From the NCBI GenBank assembly GCA_030632765.1, contig DAOVUC010000093.1, positions 1 through 6,746 on the forward strand: a stretch of 6,746 bases of DNA, given 5' to 3'. The position numbers were made by a program, and so were the translations under genes. The notes below the pieces were generated by a model. It was given only the letters and a program-made list of their open reading frames with translations. It searched no databases and was not told the origin of the DNA. Shown one piece after another: positions 5,901-6,746 of this stretch (positions are counted from its first letter, which is position 1; every line of letters starts with the position of its first letter). Source of the stretch: Candidatus Dadabacteria bacterium. Its GTDB lineage: Bacteria > Desulfobacterota_D > UBA1144 > Nemesobacterales > UBA2774.

Positions 5901-5935
5901 ATCCTGTATCTTGCATCATGTATCCTGAATCCTCC
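5901..5935. repeat. Heptamer tandem repeat, five copies, consensus ATCNTGN
   Basis: Five consecutive 7-bp units start at 5901, 5908, 5915, 5922 and 5929. All begin ATC. The first four fit ATCNTGN, and the last (ATCCTCC) has lost the TG. There are no indels between units. The block is not inside any gene and is 7-periodic, so it would not preserve a reading frame. Confidence 0.7.
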
Positions 5936-5975
5936 CTCATTCCTACTAGCTTCTTAATGTGTAGCGGTATAAAAT

Positions 5976-6005
5976 CTGTTAGATTATCGTTATAAAATGT
6001 ATAAT
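5976..6005 (+). promoter_or_regulatory. Likely promoter of the small exported-protein gene
   Basis: A perfect -10 box TATAAT is at 6000-6005. A weak -35 candidate CTGTTA (5976-5981, 3 of 6) lies 18 bp upstream. Transcription would start near 6012, leaving a leader of about 45 nt with a strong GGAGGTG ribosome binding site at 6048-6054. The -10 call is good; the -35 is not. Confidence 0.5.
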
Positions 6006-6058
6006 AGTGTGCTTAAGGGGTAAAAAGAATATTCCCAACTGCATAACGGAGGTGCAAT

Positions 6059-6502
6059 TTGCAAAAAATCATTCAATCAATTCTCGTCTTATGCGTTCTA
6101 CTTTCAAGCGTCACGGCAGCTTATTCTCAAGATGATAGATATAAACCGGTGATAGAGGAAAGCTTTTACGTAGTTAAGCCTGAAAACTCGGAGAAATTCC
6201 TCGAGGTCAATAGGGAAAAGCTATATCCATTTTGGAATGAGATGCAAAATAGGGGAATTATAGTTGGTGAATATAAGCTCTATTCACAGAGACTTCACAC
6301 ACTTGACCCCCACTGGACTTATAAAACTATAGTTGTTTTTAAGAATTACGAGGCTGTAGATAGGTGGCTTGAGTTAAGAGATAATATATACGACCAGCTT
6401 TTCCCAGGAGAAGGCGGATACAAAGCTCCGAGAAAAGAAATTGATGCAATTACTGAGTCACACTGGGATGAATTTATTAGAGAGATTCCTTTGCGGAGAT
6501 AA
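6059..6502 (+). CDS. Small exported protein of unknown function
   Basis: A 147-residue protein starting with TTG at 6059. GGAGG (6048-6052) sits 6 nt upstream, and no other start with a comparable site exists, so the rare start codon looks genuine. Residues 1-24 are a classic signal peptide (MQKIIQSILVLCVLLSSVTAAYS), with cleavage likely around AYS-QDD. No lipobox cysteine follows, so a free periplasmic or secreted protein is expected. The mature part starts with ESFYVVKPENSEKFLEVNREKLYPFW and has VGEYKLYSQ and YKTIVVFKNYEAVDRW. This strand-helix-strand pattern, plus the phrase 'Y.VKP...EKFLE', resembles dimeric alpha-beta barrel (ferredoxin-like) proteins. That is a fold guess only; no catalytic residues are recognised. 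It stands alone on the plus strand and ends 5 bp from the ruvB stop, tail to tail. Confidence 0.85.
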   Translation: MQKIIQSILVLCVLLSSVTAAYSQDDRYKPVIEESFYVVKPENSEKFLEVNREKLYPFWNEMQNRGIIVGEYKLYSQRLHTLDPHWTYKTIVVFKNYEAVDRWLELRDNIYDQLFPGEGGYKAPRKEIDAITESHWDEFIREIPLRR

Positions 6503-6507
6503 GCGGC

Positions 6508-6746
6508 CTATTTATTGAAAAGACCCTTTTGCATTTGAGGATGGGCTATCTTTAAGTGATCGTAGGCAAGGGGTGTGGCGGCTCTTCCACGGGGAGTTTT
6601 AATTATAAGACCTTCTCTCACTAAAAACGGCTCGTAAACATATTCAATCGTGTCCTTCTCTTCACTTACAGCAGCTGAAAGGGTATCGATCCCCACGGGG
6701 CCGCCGTTAAATTTTTCTATTATGGCCTCAAGTATGGCACGGTCTA
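6508..6746 (-). CDS. ruvB: Holliday junction branch-migration ATPase RuvB, C-terminal end only
   Basis: The minus-strand frame enters from the right edge and ends at TAG 6508-6510, so about 78 C-terminal residues are present and the ATPase domains lie outside. The sequence is strongly RuvB-like: [25 protein letters not shown], then [18 protein letters not shown], then [16 protein letters not shown], followed by a short tail. This is the winged-helix DNA-binding domain III, with the PRGR wing that contacts DNA. RuvB is the hexameric motor that drives Holliday junction migration with RuvA. A GTG within the frame at 6696 is only an internal valine. The gene converges on the small exported-protein gene with no recognisable terminator between them. 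Confidence 0.95.
   Translation of the reverse strand, partial: DRAILEAIIEKFNGGPVGIDTLSAAVSEEKDTIEYVYEPFLVREGLIIKTPRGRAATPLAYDHLKIAHPQMQKGLFNK

Noticed and set aside
5590..5935. CRISPR array
   Set aside because: The repeats differ from each other, spacing is irregular and no constant-length spacers are present.

Overview
The window reads as part of a chromosome of a Gram-negative (two-membrane) bacterium of moderate to low G+C. It carries Tol-type inner-membrane energy-transducing genes, a membrane-anchored SPOR protein and core housekeeping genes (argS, ruvB). Nothing points to a phage, plasmid or insertion sequence. The family mix would suit a deltaproteobacterium-like or candidate-phylum lineage, but that placement is a guess from gene content and style.

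Layout. Positions 1-5389 are one tightly packed set of minus-strand genes, transcribed right to left: tolQ (4625-5389), tolR (4174-4614), a TolA/TonB-like protein (3153-4160), a histidine-phosphatase-superfamily enzyme (2478-3113), arginyl-tRNA synthetase (698-2374, broken by frame errors near 1808-1885), and a SPOR-domain membrane protein (1-694) that runs off the left edge. Gaps are 3 to 103 bp. The largest, before argS, has a possible internal promoter. Positions 5569-6058 hold no convincing gene. They contain a cluster of short palindromic elements, several sharing an ATGAC end, and a five-copy heptamer tandem repeat, then a promoter and strong ribosome binding site for a small exported protein of unknown function on the plus strand (6059-6502). 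That gene runs tail to tail, 5 bp apart, into the 3' end of ruvB (6508-6746, minus), which enters from the right edge.

How the genes work together. TolQ and TolR form the proton-driven motor, and the TolA-like protein spans the periplasm and passes energy towards the outer membrane, chiefly at the division site. SPOR proteins usually bind septal peptidoglycan, so both ends of the gene set touch on cell-envelope constriction. The phosphatase and argS between them look like fellow travellers. tolB and pal, the usual downstream partners, are not in the window.

The most notable points are the localised, length-neutral disruption of argS, the mosaic of dispersed-type repeats upstream of tolQ, and the tol genes joined to phosphatase-argS-SPOR instead of tolB-pal. 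I did not find a convincing new multi-gene system.
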